A stretch of 64,000 nt of DNA from Grifola frondosa (Eukaryota; Basidiomycota; Agaricomycetes; Polyporales; Grifolaceae). The DNA lies in contig LUGG01000029.1 of the NCBI GenBank assembly GCA_001683735.1, positions 1-64,000 of the forward strand. Direction: 5' to 3'. The notes below the pieces were generated by a model that saw only the letters and a list, made by a program, of their open reading frames with translations, was not told the DNA's origin and made no database searches. The translations under genes were made by a program, and so were the position numbers. Shown in pieces: positions 23,959-36,469 of this stretch (its first letter is position 1; every line of letters begins with the position of its first letter).

Positions 23959-25497
23959 TCACCAATCCGAAAACCCGACTATTTTACCGTTCCATGTCCA
24001 CCATATCATCTCGTCCTCTTCGATTTCCTCCCTCTCGTCTATATCCGGTCTTCGGCCCTCGGCTTCGTCTATTCCCGCCACATTGTTCACCTTGCATCCA
24101 ACCCATACGCCCTCGGTAGGAATGCCCCGTTTCGCGTTCTTTCCAGTAGACCCCCCAGCAAGGAATGCGTCGAGCAGGCCATCAAGCGTGCCAACGAGGT
24201 TTTGCCGCGGTATCCATGCAGGGTGCGCAAAGCGGCGAGGGGCACGGAGAAAGAGATGAGTCTGTGCCGGCGCTGTATGTTGTGCAGAATGCAATTAGTA
24301 TCTAGAGCGTGAAGAGGAGCAAAGGCGTACCGAGCTCAGCGGACATGCCCCCGCCCTCCTCCGCGCATGCGTTCGCGAGGGTGCGGGAGAGGAGGCGCTC
24401 CGCCGCGCGCAGGGTCTGCTGCTCTTCGGCATATGATGGGGAGGGTGCGTTGACGGGGGTGAGCTTCGCTGATTGGACGCGCGGTGTTGTCCGCAGAGGC
24501 GCCAATGGTGCGCGGACCGGCGTGGTAATGAGAGATTCTTTTGGCGCAGGAGAGGAACGAGATACGGAGGCAGGCGAAGATGGGACCGAGGACTCCGACG
24601 GTGATGGCGAACGCGAGGAGGGTGGTAGCGAGCTTGTCTCGGACGCGCCATCCTCCTCCTGCTCATCCTCATCTGTGTCAGTCGCGCCCTCGTCGTTATC
24701 ATCCTCTGTCTCATATTCGTCTGCATCACCCTCGTCGCTGTCCTCTTCTTCAGAATCTTCGTCCTCGACTTCCTCTGTCTGTTCGTCGGAGGCAGGGAGC
24801 ATGTAATCACGCGCGCCGCACGCCTTCACCTCCAGACCATCTACTGTCAGCAGCACCCTCGCGCGCGCCGCGCCGACGCTGGGTCCGATCACAAACATGA
24901 TGTGTGCACGTGCAGGTTTGTGCGATGGCTCTCCCACCGTGAGTATCTGGTTTTCCTTCCGCCCATCTCCTGTAACCTCCACAACGCCTTTCAGAGCGAG
25001 GGAATGGGAGAGAGCAAGAAATGTAGTGTGAAGATGCGACGTGAGCGTGTCGATCGTCGCGAGTAGGTCAAGCCGCTTCTTCGCCGCGCGGGAATTGGAA
25101 TGGCCGCCAGGCATCCGCGAGAACTGCACCAGCGGACTGGAAAATATTCAGAAGTGTTGGTGTGGCAATCGCGAAGATTTAATACTCACAAAGGGATCTG
25201 GTTTTTGAGGAAGAGAACGTGCCCCAGAAGTGAGATGGCGAGGGTGGCTGCCATGGTGTGGCTGATGGAGTCTGTGTCGAAGACAACTGTGGGGACATTG
25301 GGTCTTTGCAGGAGACTTTCTACACATGGTATCGGCCTTGCTGGCATGTTCACCGGTGTTGCGGGTGGCGCGGGAACGCGAACGGACAGCGGCGACCTTG
25401 GTGTGGCGGCACACGAGGTCGATGGTGAAAATGGTGCTGGCGACGCGGACAGCGGCGACACTGGGGGGAGTGTAGATGGTGTGAGTAGCATGGACAA
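23959..25497 (-). CDS. p31comet-like (MAD2L1-binding protein family) candidate
   Basis: Start MSMLLTPSTLPPVSPL at 25497. Exon 1 ends TLAISLLGHVLFLKNQIPL. After an intron the protein continues QFSRMPGGHSNSRAAKKRLD and LATIDTLTSHLHTTFLAL, then a long acidic and Ser-rich insert, then, after a second intron (GTACGC..ACAG), PAQTHLFLRAPRRFAHPAW, LDGLLDAFLAG, and the terminal EMIWWTWNGKIVGFSDW. The block LL-H-hydrophobic-QIPLP, a helix with a conserved SR/KK stretch, LSHL..F, and a terminal W..W/F..GF strand matches the layout of p31comet. p31comet is the HORMA-like adaptor that brings Mad2 and HORMADs to Pch2/TRIP13. The similarity is weak in sequence and needs a profile search. The gene is convergent with the SYCP2-like gene. 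Confidence 0.5.
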
Positions 25498-26557
25498 CTG
25501 TTGAGTTCAGGAGAAAGGCCCAGAGGTTGAAACAAGAGAGAGAGCGGATGAAACCCAAACCAGGGAACCAAAACGCCTCGAGTTCGACGCGTGGGGCTGG
25601 GCATCACGTGACGTATTTAGGGCTGGTCGTTGCGCGTCCGGCTGGTATAAATTCCTCGCGACGATTGTTTTATGTCGCGTTGAACGTTCATCTCTGTCAA
25701 CTTCTGAATTCAATGTTGGTCTGTCTGTCTTCTCCGTCTGATTTGGATTTTCTTTGTTACGTGTCTATCTGCTGCAAATTGTGACACATGTGCCGTCGCG
25801 ATTTCCTGCATTCGACCGACCCCACTCGCTCATGCCTAGGGACACGGCGTTAAATGCCTTCGTCTCCTCTACTGGTGACGTGGAAGATTGATTCCCTTAG
25901 CTTGTTCCACGCTCGATTGTCCTGGTTCCTGTGGATTTTTGAGCACTAATTCAAAGCTTACATCATTTAACGGTGCGTTGGTTGCAAGTTGCACTTTTTG
26001 CCGCTTTCTTTTCGAGTTCCTTTTTTTCATTTGAAAGGGGTACTTCGATTATATTGTTCGACATCCGTTGTATCTGTATATCCTGTACTGTGATAGCAAA
26101 GAATGGCAAATCATCACTCTTTCGTTATTAGGGCTTATCGTCTGGTCCATCACTGATTCATATACTGAGTATGAAAGTTAGAAGTTCCTATGAAACACAA
26201 TGTCTTCAGTTTCTTGATTGTGGGGCGTCCAAGATCAGCAAGTACATTACTGCAAGTGCGTCATGGTTTCTTCACACTGCGTGGTCTGCATTGTCATTCT
26301 TGTTCGTTCCCTCACGATAAGCAGTTCTCATTCTCGTATTCGTATGCTGGCACCGGTGCGGTTCTGTATTATACTGGACCAAGAATTCGATTACTAGTTC
26401 AAGATAAAACAGCGTCTCGGGATGCGGCATGTGACCTTCCATAACATATGGAACACATACGTGGTGGCGCTGCAATGTAATTCATCTACATAGCTTCGAC
26501 TTCTGTGTTGATGTGAAACCACGCGGATGCGCGCAACTGCGGCCGCCCGCTGGGGAA
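25498..26557. other. Intergenic region upstream of two divergent genes
   Basis: About 1.1 kb between the starts of the p31comet-like gene (minus) and the carboxypeptidase gene (plus). T/C-rich tracts lie near 26000-26030. No gene was recognised among the short frames. Confidence 0.45.
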
Positions 26558-26564
26558 TATATAA
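26558..26564 (+). promoter_or_regulatory. Putative TATA box of the carboxypeptidase gene
   Basis: TATATAA lies 58 bp before the ATG at 26622. Spacing fits a fungal TATA element. Not tested. Confidence 0.4.
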
Positions 26565-26621
26565 TGCGCCTTGCACCGGCGCATGGACCCCAGGTTATTT
26601 TGACCGCTCTGCGCCCTTGAT

Positions 26622-29090
26622 ATGTTTACCTCCCTCTCGCGCGTGCTTCTTCCACTCCTCGTGCTAGTAGTGCTTCATAGTGCCAGCGCCTCCGCACGAC
26701 ATATCACGAAACAGCAGCTTCGTGCGCGTCAGGCACAGGCTGCAAAACGCTGGGCCCCCAAGGCTCGCGCGAACGGAGGTGTGAAGAATATCACCTTCAC
26801 CAACCCCGAGCATCCGGTACGTAGCCATTTTGGATTCAGCATGTTATCACTGAAGAGGTACTTTTTTTAAATCGTTTTTACAGATTTTTATGTCGACGGG
26901 GCGTCTATCCCCGAGGTCGACTTTGACGTGGGTCCGAGCTGGTCGGGGCTGCTTCCTATCAGCGGCAATCCGGGAGAGACTCGGCAGGTGCGCTGCTCTA
27001 TTCTGGGTTATCGGTCGATGCATGTGCTCTGTTGCTCATGATTGCGTTCCACGCGTGTGCAGTTATTCTTCTGGTTCTTCCCACCCGGCCCGCAAGGCAC
27101 GCTCGACGACCTCATATTCTGGTGTGCTCTAATCGCTGGGCGGGCGTTTACATCCTGAAACTCACGTGGGCTTCGCGCAGGACCAACGGTGGGCCAGGTT
27201 GTTCGTCGCTCGAGGGCCTACTCCAAGAAAATGGAGTGAGACATTCCGAGTTTTGCTGGCGAAATGATCACGTGACCAGACATTTCTTAGCCGTTTAGCT
27301 GGTCGCTTGGACAGGCCAAGCCGACTCCGAACGAGCACAGCTGGACGAATCTATCAAGTATTTTGTTCGTTGAGCAGCCAGTCGGAACTGGGTTCTCCCT
27401 GGGTAAGCCGAACATTACAGTAGGTGTCACTGTAGCCTCTTCGGAAAATATCTCGCTGATGATATGCGTGATATAGAATGAGGACCAACTTGCTGCCCAG
27501 CTTGTTGGGTTCATGCAACAATTCTTGGATGTGTTTTCTGAACTGAAGGGCAAGAATCTGTATCTCACTGGTGAAAGCGTGAGTTTTGTTAACGTCTTAA
27601 AGAGGCGCGACTGATATTCGACCATGGGCAGTACGCAGGGACTTATATTCCATGTAAGTGGCGCATATCTTCCTATAGCATGAGGAATAACGTTCTTCTG
27701 CTGCGAAGACATTGCGAACTTTATATACGATAACCCTTCTTCTCTGAACCTCTCGCTCAAAGGGTTTTGGATTTCCGACCGTACGTATAACAGTATTTTC
27801 TGGCCCTATGGCCTGTCGTTCTCAACATGATTTTATATAGCCTCGCTATCATGGGACGTCGTCCAGGAAGAGATTCCTGCAGTGAACTTCGTGCATAAAT
27901 ATGAGAATGTCTTCTCGTTCAAGTACGCCCCATCCCTCCATCGCATTTCCCATACATGTTTATGTATTTTGTCTAGCCAAACATTTATGGCACACCTGGA
28001 CGCACAAGCAGCTAAGTGCGGATATTCGAATTATTCCGAGAAGCACGTAACGTACCCGCCCACGGGCCTGTTGCCGCTACCTGGGAAGAGCGTCGAGTTT
28101 GACCCCGGATGCGACGTGTGGGACGAGATATTTAATGCCGCGCTTATCGTCAACCCCGCATTCAATATCTATCGGATTTTTGATACTGTGAGTGGCACTG
28201 TATTGACTTGGTGTCCTGAGCTCATGGCTGGCTCGTTCATGTCGTAGTATCCCATTTTGTGGGACGTCCTTGGCTTCCCGTACGTGGCGCTTCTCCTCAA
28301 CATAATGACGTCGCTCATAGGCGACGGCCTTCAGTGGTTCATTCCCGCAGACACAGCTTTCTCCGCTGTACTTTGATAGGGAAGACGTGAAACTTGCGAT
28401 CCATGCGCCGCTAAACGTGACATGGACGGAGTGCTCTAATATCGACGTGTTCGTGCGGGGGGACAACAGTCTTCCCCCCCTTTCACAGTACTACCCAGCG
28501 TCATTGAACGTAGCGAACGCGCGGTGATCGTGCACGGCTTGGCGGATTATATCCTGATCGCTGAGGGGTAAGGACGTGCTTCGTCATGCATATAATGATG
28601 TACTCACCGTTGGATTAGGACACGCATTGTAATACAAAAGTGAGCATTCAATTATGATTGTTCATATGTGGCTGATGAAGAGAGACATGTGCGATAGCAT
28701 GACCTGTGAGTTTTCTGAGGGTTTATATTGTGTCAAGCGCGATTTTCCTGATTATATGCGCAGGGAATGGTCTGCAAGGCTTCCAGACGCCAATTGCGAA
28801 TGATAGTTTCATCGTCGACGGTGTTGGTGCGCTCGGCACAGTGCACTCCGAACGCGGATTGACGTACTTCGAGGTCGAGCTCAGCGGACACATGTGAGTG
28901 CTACGTAATATACAGCCGTTGGTTTTATATGCGCTAATCGATGACGTGTGCAGGGTACCGCAGTTCTCGCCGGTGGTGAGCATTAATGTCCGCTGTAGTT
29001 TGCTGGACATAGGCTGACGTATATCTGCTGCGCTCTCAGGCTGCATTCCAGATTATGGAGTACCTCATGGGATTTAGGCAGACTCCTTGA
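26622..29090 (+). CDS. Secreted serine carboxypeptidase, peptidase family S10
   Basis: A signal peptide is evident (MFTSLSRVLLPLLVLVVLHS, then ASASARH). After several short introns the protein shows FYVDGASIPEVDFDVGPSWS, GLLPISGNPGETRQ, FFWFFPPGP, TNGGPGCSSLEG, FVEQPVGTGFS, the nucleophile motif GES|YAGTYIP (split by an intron), PILWDVLGFP, HGLADYILIAEG carrying the active-site Asp, TWNGLQGFQTP, and SGHMVPQFSP with the active-site His. This is the complete S10 order, so the enzyme should be a secreted or vacuolar exopeptidase. At least 12 exons. The frame slips in the C7 run at 28474-28480; one added C joins NSLPP to TVLPSVIERSERAVIVHG. Stop TGA at 29088-29090. Confidence 0.9.
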
Positions 29091-29790
29091 AGGTTGCTGA
29101 GCACAGGATACGGATAGATGTTACCCTCCAATGTTGGATTCTATGACACTGTTGCAGTGCTCAAATATGTTTCGTCCATCTATGATCCCATGAATCGTGC
29201 ACTGCGACATCTCACTGAGGTCCTTTGCCACCTGGTTCTTCAATGCTGATGTGCATTTGATCCTTGTATCCCTCCGTTAATGAGATTGCCTTTCAGCACG
29301 TTTTTCTAGTGTCAATTATGATGGAACATCCGAGCCGCGATCGTGTGTCATGGACTCTTCGACTGGGGATCCGAAATTCTGATGATCTAGTTACTTTGCA
29401 TTGTGTATGGTAATTTGTATGATGACAATCCAAGGTTGCTAATTCTTGTCGAATTCGACGGGACTCCGCGAATTAAGATCTCATCCAAATTATCGATTGG
29501 GGTATTCGTTGAAACTGTGGAGGAAGATGCACTAAGCATCTGCAACATATAGTGGCCGATTCGTCCAACGGGTTCTACTGAAAAAATGAGTGCAATAATG
29601 GCACATGTTATACCCGCAAGAGAACGTGAGCTCGGGCTGTTCCCTACAAGCACTAAGGCGATTGGTACACAAAAAATCTACATCTGTCAATTCCTGCCAT
29701 CCAGAAGGTCAAACTAACCCCGACATCTTCCTGTCTTTGCCACTAGCATTTGAGCGCTAAGCACGATACAAGCATCAATATGGCGCGCGA
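29091..29790. other. Convergent intergenic region
   Basis: No gene supported. A minus frame at 29387-29653 lacks recognisable features. Confidence 0.4.
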
Positions 29791-31741
29791 CTAAAGGATC
29801 AAAAAATGCCCGCGCACCAGATCGGTCTCACCATTATCATCCGTGACCACCGTCTGCTGGAATATCTCCACCTGCGGCTGCACGCACGCACGCACGAGAC
29901 ATCAGCCCCACCGTCCGTCGAACAGCTTCTATGTACAACCGACACTTACCGCGGGCACCGTTGACCGATACTGAGAACGGGACGAGAATTCGATGGACGG
30001 GTAATAATTCGACCCGCTGTTGAACTTGTTGCGGATGTGCTGCCGCGCGTTCAGGCTGGGCGCATACACGGTGTGAGACGATGCGCGACGGCGTGCCTGA
30101 AGCGAGACTCACCTTGCGAGGAAGGAGTTCGCGTACACTACAAGCGAGGGCGTCAATCTACAGATGCAGCGCGAGCAAATCGGACATACGTTTGCTCTGG
30201 ATCTCGACCAGGCCCAGGAATGCCAAACTACCCTTCTCGGTTGCGAACTGCACAGGCATTAGTACCTCGCCGTGCATGACTCCGTGCGAATAGCTCACCA
30301 GTATCACGCACAACACCGACACAATGCTGCGCGCTTAATTAGCTGGTGGTACTTATCGAATGGAGCGGAGTTCGATGCACCTCGTTATCGCGCCCGTGTT
30401 CACCGTATAGACCATGATCAGATGTAGCCGGTTATTCGACCTGGTATATGAGGTGTCAATCCCGACTCGCGCACACCACATCGCATCCATCGACGTTACT
30501 TACGACTCCCAGCTCCCTCGCGAGCGCCGCAGGTAATATATGAGACAGGACGCGACTAGGACATCAACGATGGCTGCCCCGCCGATGCCTGCGCTGATGG
30601 TCACCTGTAGTCCCGACTGCAGTGAGTATAGGATTTTCGGGTTGGAGAGGCTGTATATCATACCAGAGGTGCCGTCCGAGAGCGAAATGTGACCCATTCA
30701 GGGATAGAGTAACTCATGACGGACGTCGCTGCTGCTCGTAGCCACCGTCTATTTGCGAGCGGGAGACACACCTATTCCGAATCCTGAAGTGCGCATATAT
30801 GAGGTCAGTTGGGTGCTAGATGACAATTAATGCAAATCGTACCGAATCGGCAGGCCGCGAAGAATGTCTGATTGCAGGAATCAGGACTACTGCTAAGGGT
30901 TGAAGCCATGATGGGTACGACTTACTACGAGCGCGGTCATAGGTATTGACTTGTTGCTAACTGTATGACGATCGTGAGCGGATGTCATATTTCGAATTTG
31001 AGCAAGGAATCACCTATCCAAACTCGCCGAATGTAGAAGCTGTCCGAGTTGAGCAAGACAGAAGACATCGAGACATCCCAAGTCGTCGTACCTATGCACT
31101 GCCAGAGTAATAAATATCTAATAGGTATGAGGTGAGGTTTCCATGCAGTGACGATGAAAGCGAAATAGACTGACTCCCAGAAGAACCGTGATCTAGCAAA
31201 GACATCAGCGTAATCCAGATATTATAGCAGATAGCTCACCCCGCCGCTCCTGTGTTCCGTCGAATACTCATGAGCAACACACCCGCATAGTCGCTTGCAT
31301 ACAGCCACCCAAGCGTCCACTTACCAGTATATCTCGCCCATGAACTTCTCGTCGCCGAAGTGGGTGATCACATACCGGTACGCGAACTGCATGCAAAACA
31401 CTGTGTGTATCGTCTCCATGATCCTATGCGCAACATATATCACCACCAGCCGTTGCGAGCCGCAGGACATGCACTCACCACACCACCGTCACCTACAGCG
31501 CAAGAACATCAACGCTGGCTGGGAATTACAAACATGGGGCGCACCATCGTCTTCAACGGTGACGGGTCTTCCGGGTACATCTGGAAGTACATGTACGTCT
31601 GCAGGGTCGTCACGCCATATAGTCTGTAATGTGTTCCGCAATCGTTCAGCGCTTAGACGCAGAAAGAGCGGAAAGGACGTACACACACGCGACGAATATG
31701 CCGATGAGGAGGGAACCCAGGACGTCGTCGACGATAGACAT
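29791..31741 (-). CDS. DUF6534 family multi-pass membrane protein 1
   Basis: A basidiomycete-type seven-helix membrane protein of unknown function, cut into many small exons. From the ATG at 31741: MSIVDDVLGSLLIGIFVACV, LYGVTTLQTYMYFQMYPED, ETIHTVFCMQFAYRYVITH, SDSFYIRRVW, VTISAGIGGAAIVDVLVAS, YYLRRSRGSWES, LIMVYTVNTGAITR and FLGLVEIQSK. The tail is YYPSIEFSSRSQYRSTVPA, then VEIFQQTVVTDDNGETDLVR. The LYGVTTLQT-YFQ-YP block and the IVDVLVA..YYL-RSR block are typical of the family. The paralogue at 44.5 kb, on the opposite strand, has the same start (MSIV) and tail (VEVFQQTVVTNDAGE). Exon boundaries in the middle (30.7-31.2 kb) are only approximate. Confidence 0.75.
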
Positions 31742-33513
31742 GGTGGTAGTCCGGATCGCAATCGCCTGCTCAGGGATGCTCTAGCGTGATGATAAAATAC
31801 ACGGTGCAGCCGCTTATATGATCACCGGGATACAATGCTGAAGGCTGTTCCCTGCTAAGCTGAATGCCCTGGTGACAGAACTTTGTGTTTTGTGCTTCGT
31901 GTAGTGCATGTGATGCCCTTGCCACGCCTAGTGACACGTCGGAGTATTGTCAGACTACCAGCATCGCTGCGATTGAACGTGTGAGCACGGGACGGCTGCA
32001 GTAGATGTCCTGAGGAAGTTCTGTTGTTGCTGAAGGAGAGCGCGCAAGCGATGATGATCAGACAGCAGTGATTGATGTGAGTTGGTAAGTCGGCGGAGAG
32101 CACCCGTGGAGAATCGATATCGAAGGTCATGATGACGCCTGCGAAGTCCCGGACTGCCCGGAGCTGGAATCTGATAGACTCCGAGTTGGGCATCAAGAGG
32201 AACAGAAGACGCCATAGGCTGGTCTGCCCAAGGATTGATGTTGGATGTTACAACATAGTCACACGACAAGCAACGGGTCGAGCTCAATGTCGCGCATCGT
32301 AGCACTTAGACGATCCGTCATATGGTGTTGGAGCAGGTACCCCTGTACCCGTTGTCGCGCGTGAAGTCGAAGCTGTTCATCATTTTTTGAGCCAGTATAT
32401 TCGAGATTAGGAATAACCGGCTTTTGAACAAAAACTTACAATTCAGAAGTCAAGACGAACCTAACCCAAAAAGCGAGGTCTTCGCGTTATATATATTGTG
32501 ATCAGGAAAACAATGAGAATGACCGTGGGGAGGTATAGCCAATGTCTTGGAGCCTCTGCAAAAGAGATGCGCCGAGGAGCCGGTCAGGATTTCAAGTTGA
32601 CATAAATGGGAACTCGAACAAGTCTCGGCATTCTCAAGCATGCAGATAAATACCTCAGATGCATGTAGAGGCAGAATAGATCTTGATGTGATACTGAAGA
32701 TGATAGAAACAGACTGATGGAAGGATGTGCAGCGCGTGTAGCGTCGGAACAAACGGGGGCTCTAAATATCTGCCAGGTGTCCGCTTCAGATGCAGAATCT
32801 CAGCTTCGCAAGGGTGTAACGATAATCGACAAGCGGCGTGGAGGGCGATGCCGTCTGCCCTGCCGTTGGGCAGGCTCTACAAGGTTCAACGTTCATTTCT
32901 ACTAGTGAGGACAGGAATGAGGATTGGAAGTAAGGTAGCATGAATGAAAAATGACAGACAGTTATGGAAGGTGGCTGGGAAGCGACACGACTTCTGATAA
33001 CCCTCAGGCTCAAACCTGATGCCTGAGGACGCGTCCCCTTAGACAAGTACCTGGAGCAGGTCAGAGAAAAACTGTTGAGATCTTCGCACCATAGTCTACG
33101 ATTGCTGTAGAGATGAACAAATATTGATGTTCTAGGCATCACTGGCATCACTACGATGCACGAGGCCACCGATGTATAGTGCTTAGAGGACTAGTAGTCC
33201 AAGGAGGTTTAAAAGAAATTAAATGCTGAGTCAGCAAAACATATCTACTCTCTATGTGGCGCAGCATTTAGGCAGTGGCACTTGCACGCAGGCTTGGACT
33301 TAGGCTTTGGACTCATCAGGCTCCGGTGATAGCATGCACAGCCGGCATTCTATTGTTGATTATCCCATGAAACCTGTTCTGATGGGATTTGGCGCGTTCG
33401 CTGTCCGCCGGAATGATAGAAGTTGTCTCGCACCCTAGTAGCGCCCGTTGCATTACCATAATCTCGTCCGTTAGGTCCTTCTCTGTCTCCTCCCTCTCCT
33501 ATTCCCTACTACC
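31742..33513. other. About 1.8 kb without a recognisable gene
   Basis: Open frames on both strands (31855-32305 minus, 32786-33169 minus) show no motif or exon chain. It includes the upstream regions of the DUF6534 gene and the P450 gene. Confidence 0.4.
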
Positions 33514-36193
33514 ATGTACTCCTTCGTGGTCATCGTTATTTCTCTCGTCCTTGTCGCCGTCTGGGCTGATCGCCAACTCAAGGCGCGTCGTCTGCCTCCT
33601 GGTCCCCGCGCAGAACCCATCCCTCGCGACCCCAGAGGGCCTTGGCTTGCATTCGAAGGTCTCAGGCAGCGATATGGTGTGTTCCACTCGCATTGTATTA
33701 TTCAACAGGTTCATGTGAACTACTGCGTTTACAGGATCTATCTTTTCATTTTTCATGGGCACTAGACCTGTAATTGGTCAGTTCTTTCGCAATATTTCGG
33801 CCTCGACATGAATCATCACGTCTCTGGGAGTATAACTCCACCATCCCTCTCGCAGAGACACAAAACGCAGTAGCAGCGTGACAGGGCACGTTACTGCGTA
33901 GCCTTAGCCTTGCGTATGCATGCTCTTCGAACTCGCAGGTTCGGCTACCATATGTTGCCGAACTCCGCCATACATTTTATTCAGCGAGTGAACGAGAGTG
34001 AGCAATAGTGAAAATGCATCTCTAATTTCCACATCAACCGTGTGTGCGCCGTGTCTCATTATAAATTCTGTGGTTCCATTATTTGTTTTGCATCGGCATT
34101 CTATTCAATCAACCTCCGTTCTGCGTGCGATATGACGCTCACCTTTATACAGTCATCAGCAAAGCACAGACCGCATGGGACCTCCTCGAGAAGCGTGGCG
34201 AGATCTACTCGAGCCGCCCTAGGATGATTATGGCGTCCGTTCCTTCTCCTTAATGTTGCCCCTTGCCCACCGACTTACATCTCCACGCAGGCACGAGATC
34301 CTCTCCGGGGGCATGCGCGGGCTCTCCATGCCGTACGGAAAGTCCTGGCGCTCTTGGCGCAAGGTGCGCGTGCACCCGTCTGTCGACTTTCTGCTCCTTC
34401 TCTCATCGCGATGACATGCAGATCCACAACACTGGGATGAGCGGGCGCGCGTCGCTCGCGTACCGCACGCACCAGACGCTCGAGTCCACGCTTGTCCTGC
34501 GTGGCCTCCTGGAGAGCCCCGAGCGCTACTCCTACCACCTCCAGCTGTGAGCACTTTCGCCACGCATATAGTGAGCGCGGGACTAAACTGGCCTGGTAGA
34601 TTCGCGACCTCGGTCGTGCTATCAATCACATATGGGCGCCGTGCTGTGAGCCTCGACGACGAGCTTGTCAAACAGAACTACGACACTATCTTGGGTATGT
34701 GCCTTTCCTCCGTCGCCTGGTGTAACATGACTGCTTATCGCCGTATACAGAGTTCCAGAAGTGCGTACTCGCTGCGTTTCATTTCTGCGTTGCTGACCAA
34801 CCGAGATGATATCTTTCAGAGCGAAGTAAGCTCTTACCACCGTACAATCTCTGACTATGCTCACATCTCATGCTAGCACCCCCGGAAAATACCTCGTCGA
34901 AGCCGTATGTACCCCCATTCCCCTCTAACGCTCTAGCTCACTTATCCCCCACAGTGGCCTATTCTCCTTTGGCTTCCCGTACGTTTCGCCTTCCATTTCC
35001 TTCCTTTCTGCTTGCATTGTAACCCCCATTATCTTTTTGCAGCGCCCACTACAATGGTTCCGCCGCGAGGCCGAGCGCATACGCGCCCGCGACACTATCC
35101 TCTACACGACGCTCCTTCGGCAGGTCAAGCAGAAAATGGATGCGGGCGCCGTGAAGGAGTGCATCTCCTCGCGCAGCCTCGCCACCATGGACGCTCTTGG
35201 GTTCAGCGAGGTCGAGCTCGCGTACGCCGTCTCCGCGCCGTTCGGCGCGGGCATCGACACGGTAAGTTTCAACCTATCTTCTTTGCTGCGGAGACAGGTT
35301 CTAACGGCACGTGCAGACAGTCGGATCCGTCGAGGTATTCCTACGTAAGTCCACAATGGGCTTCCGCTGTCCACACATTAACGTCCGCGTACGTAGTGGC
35401 CGCGCTACATTTCCCCGCGGCTGCGAAGAAGGCACAGGAGGAACTCGATCGCGTCGTGGGGCGCGATCGCCTCCCCACGTTCGACGACGAGCCCGCGCTC
35501 CCGTATCTCCGCGCATACATAAAGGAGGTCACGCGGTGCGTCCCATCTCTGCTTATTTGGGTGCGTTCCATCTCAGTGTGCATTCCACAGGTGGCGTCCC
35601 ATCGTCCCACTTGCAGTCCCGCATGCAGTGACGCGCGATGACACGTATGAGGGATACTTCATCCCCAAAGGTACGACCGTCTACGGCAACATCTTGTGCG
35701 TGCTCCCTTCTCCTCTCGTCTCACTGCCTGCTGACTCTGCATGCACAGCGCGATGACGCAGGACCCAGAAATGTTCCCCGAGCCTGCGGTCTTCCGCCCC
35801 GAGCGCTTCCTCGACACGGCGGACCCGCGATTCGTTGAGTTCACGCTGCCCTTCGGCTTCGGCCGGCGCCACTGCCCAGGCATGCACGTTGCGCTCCAGT
35901 CCATCTACGTCGTCATCGCGCGGTATGTTCCCCTTCCCGCTCTTATCCTCTTCTCTTGTTTCTGCTGTGCTGACGGACGGACGTGCAGGATTCTGTGGGC
36001 ATTCGATCTGGAGCCTGAGCGCGACGAGAAGGGCAAGACGGTGCTGCCGGACCCGGACGACTTCAAGTTCATGGGCCTCACGCGTTCTCCCGCGCCGATG
36101 CGCTTTGCGCTGCGCCCGCGTGGGCCGGACGTGGCGCGGATCATCGAGGCGGAGGCTGCGGAGGCGGATATACGCTTGAAAGAGTGGGACTGA
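33514..36193 (+). CDS. Cytochrome P450 monooxygenase
   Basis: N-terminal membrane anchor [20 protein letters not shown], then [18 protein letters not shown]. Exons carry [40 protein letters not shown], the C-helix region, WPILLWLP and [13 protein letters not shown]. The I-helix is FGAGIDTT, the K-helix ExxR is KEVTRW, then [11 protein letters not shown], and the haem motif is [12 protein letters not shown] with the cysteine ligand. The C-terminus ends RLKEWD. All key residues are present, so it should be an ER-bound oxidase; the substrate is unknown. About 12 introns. One gap is odd: some 390 bp (33765-34155) lie between FIFHGH and [14 protein letters not shown], where only a few residues are expected. 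A decayed paralogue lies at 42.4-43.5 kb. Confidence 0.9.
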
Positions 36194-36469
36194 GGCGTGT
36201 CGGTGGTCTGGGCTTCTGTGGGGACCGTGTGATGTATGTGTGTATGTACGTGGATTATTGTACCACTGTGCTTCTTGGTCTACTTTCGTGTGTTATTCAC
36301 TCGTTTTCGGCGAGTCGCTCATGGCATCGGTAAGCTCAATTGCTAGCAGAGAAGCAGTCTGACATCTAGAGGATACTACATACACTAACCACACCAGTCT
36401 ATGATGGCTTATACGCGCCATTACCGAATCCCGGACCAATAAATACGATCACTAAATGGACACCGTACT
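36194..36469. other. Convergent intergenic region
   Basis: 276 bp between the P450 stop and the MFS stop. Nothing recognised. Confidence 0.45.

Noticed and set aside
24309..24806. Plus-strand Ser-rich frame of 165 codons
   Set aside because: Antisense of the acidic Glu/Asp/Ser stretch of the p31comet-like gene (GAG/GAC codons read backward as CTC/GTC and TCC/TCG).
29091..33400. Possible LTR retrotransposon between the carboxypeptidase and the P450
   Set aside because: No reverse transcriptase, integrase or protease motif and no long terminal repeats were seen; the left part is the DUF6534 gene.
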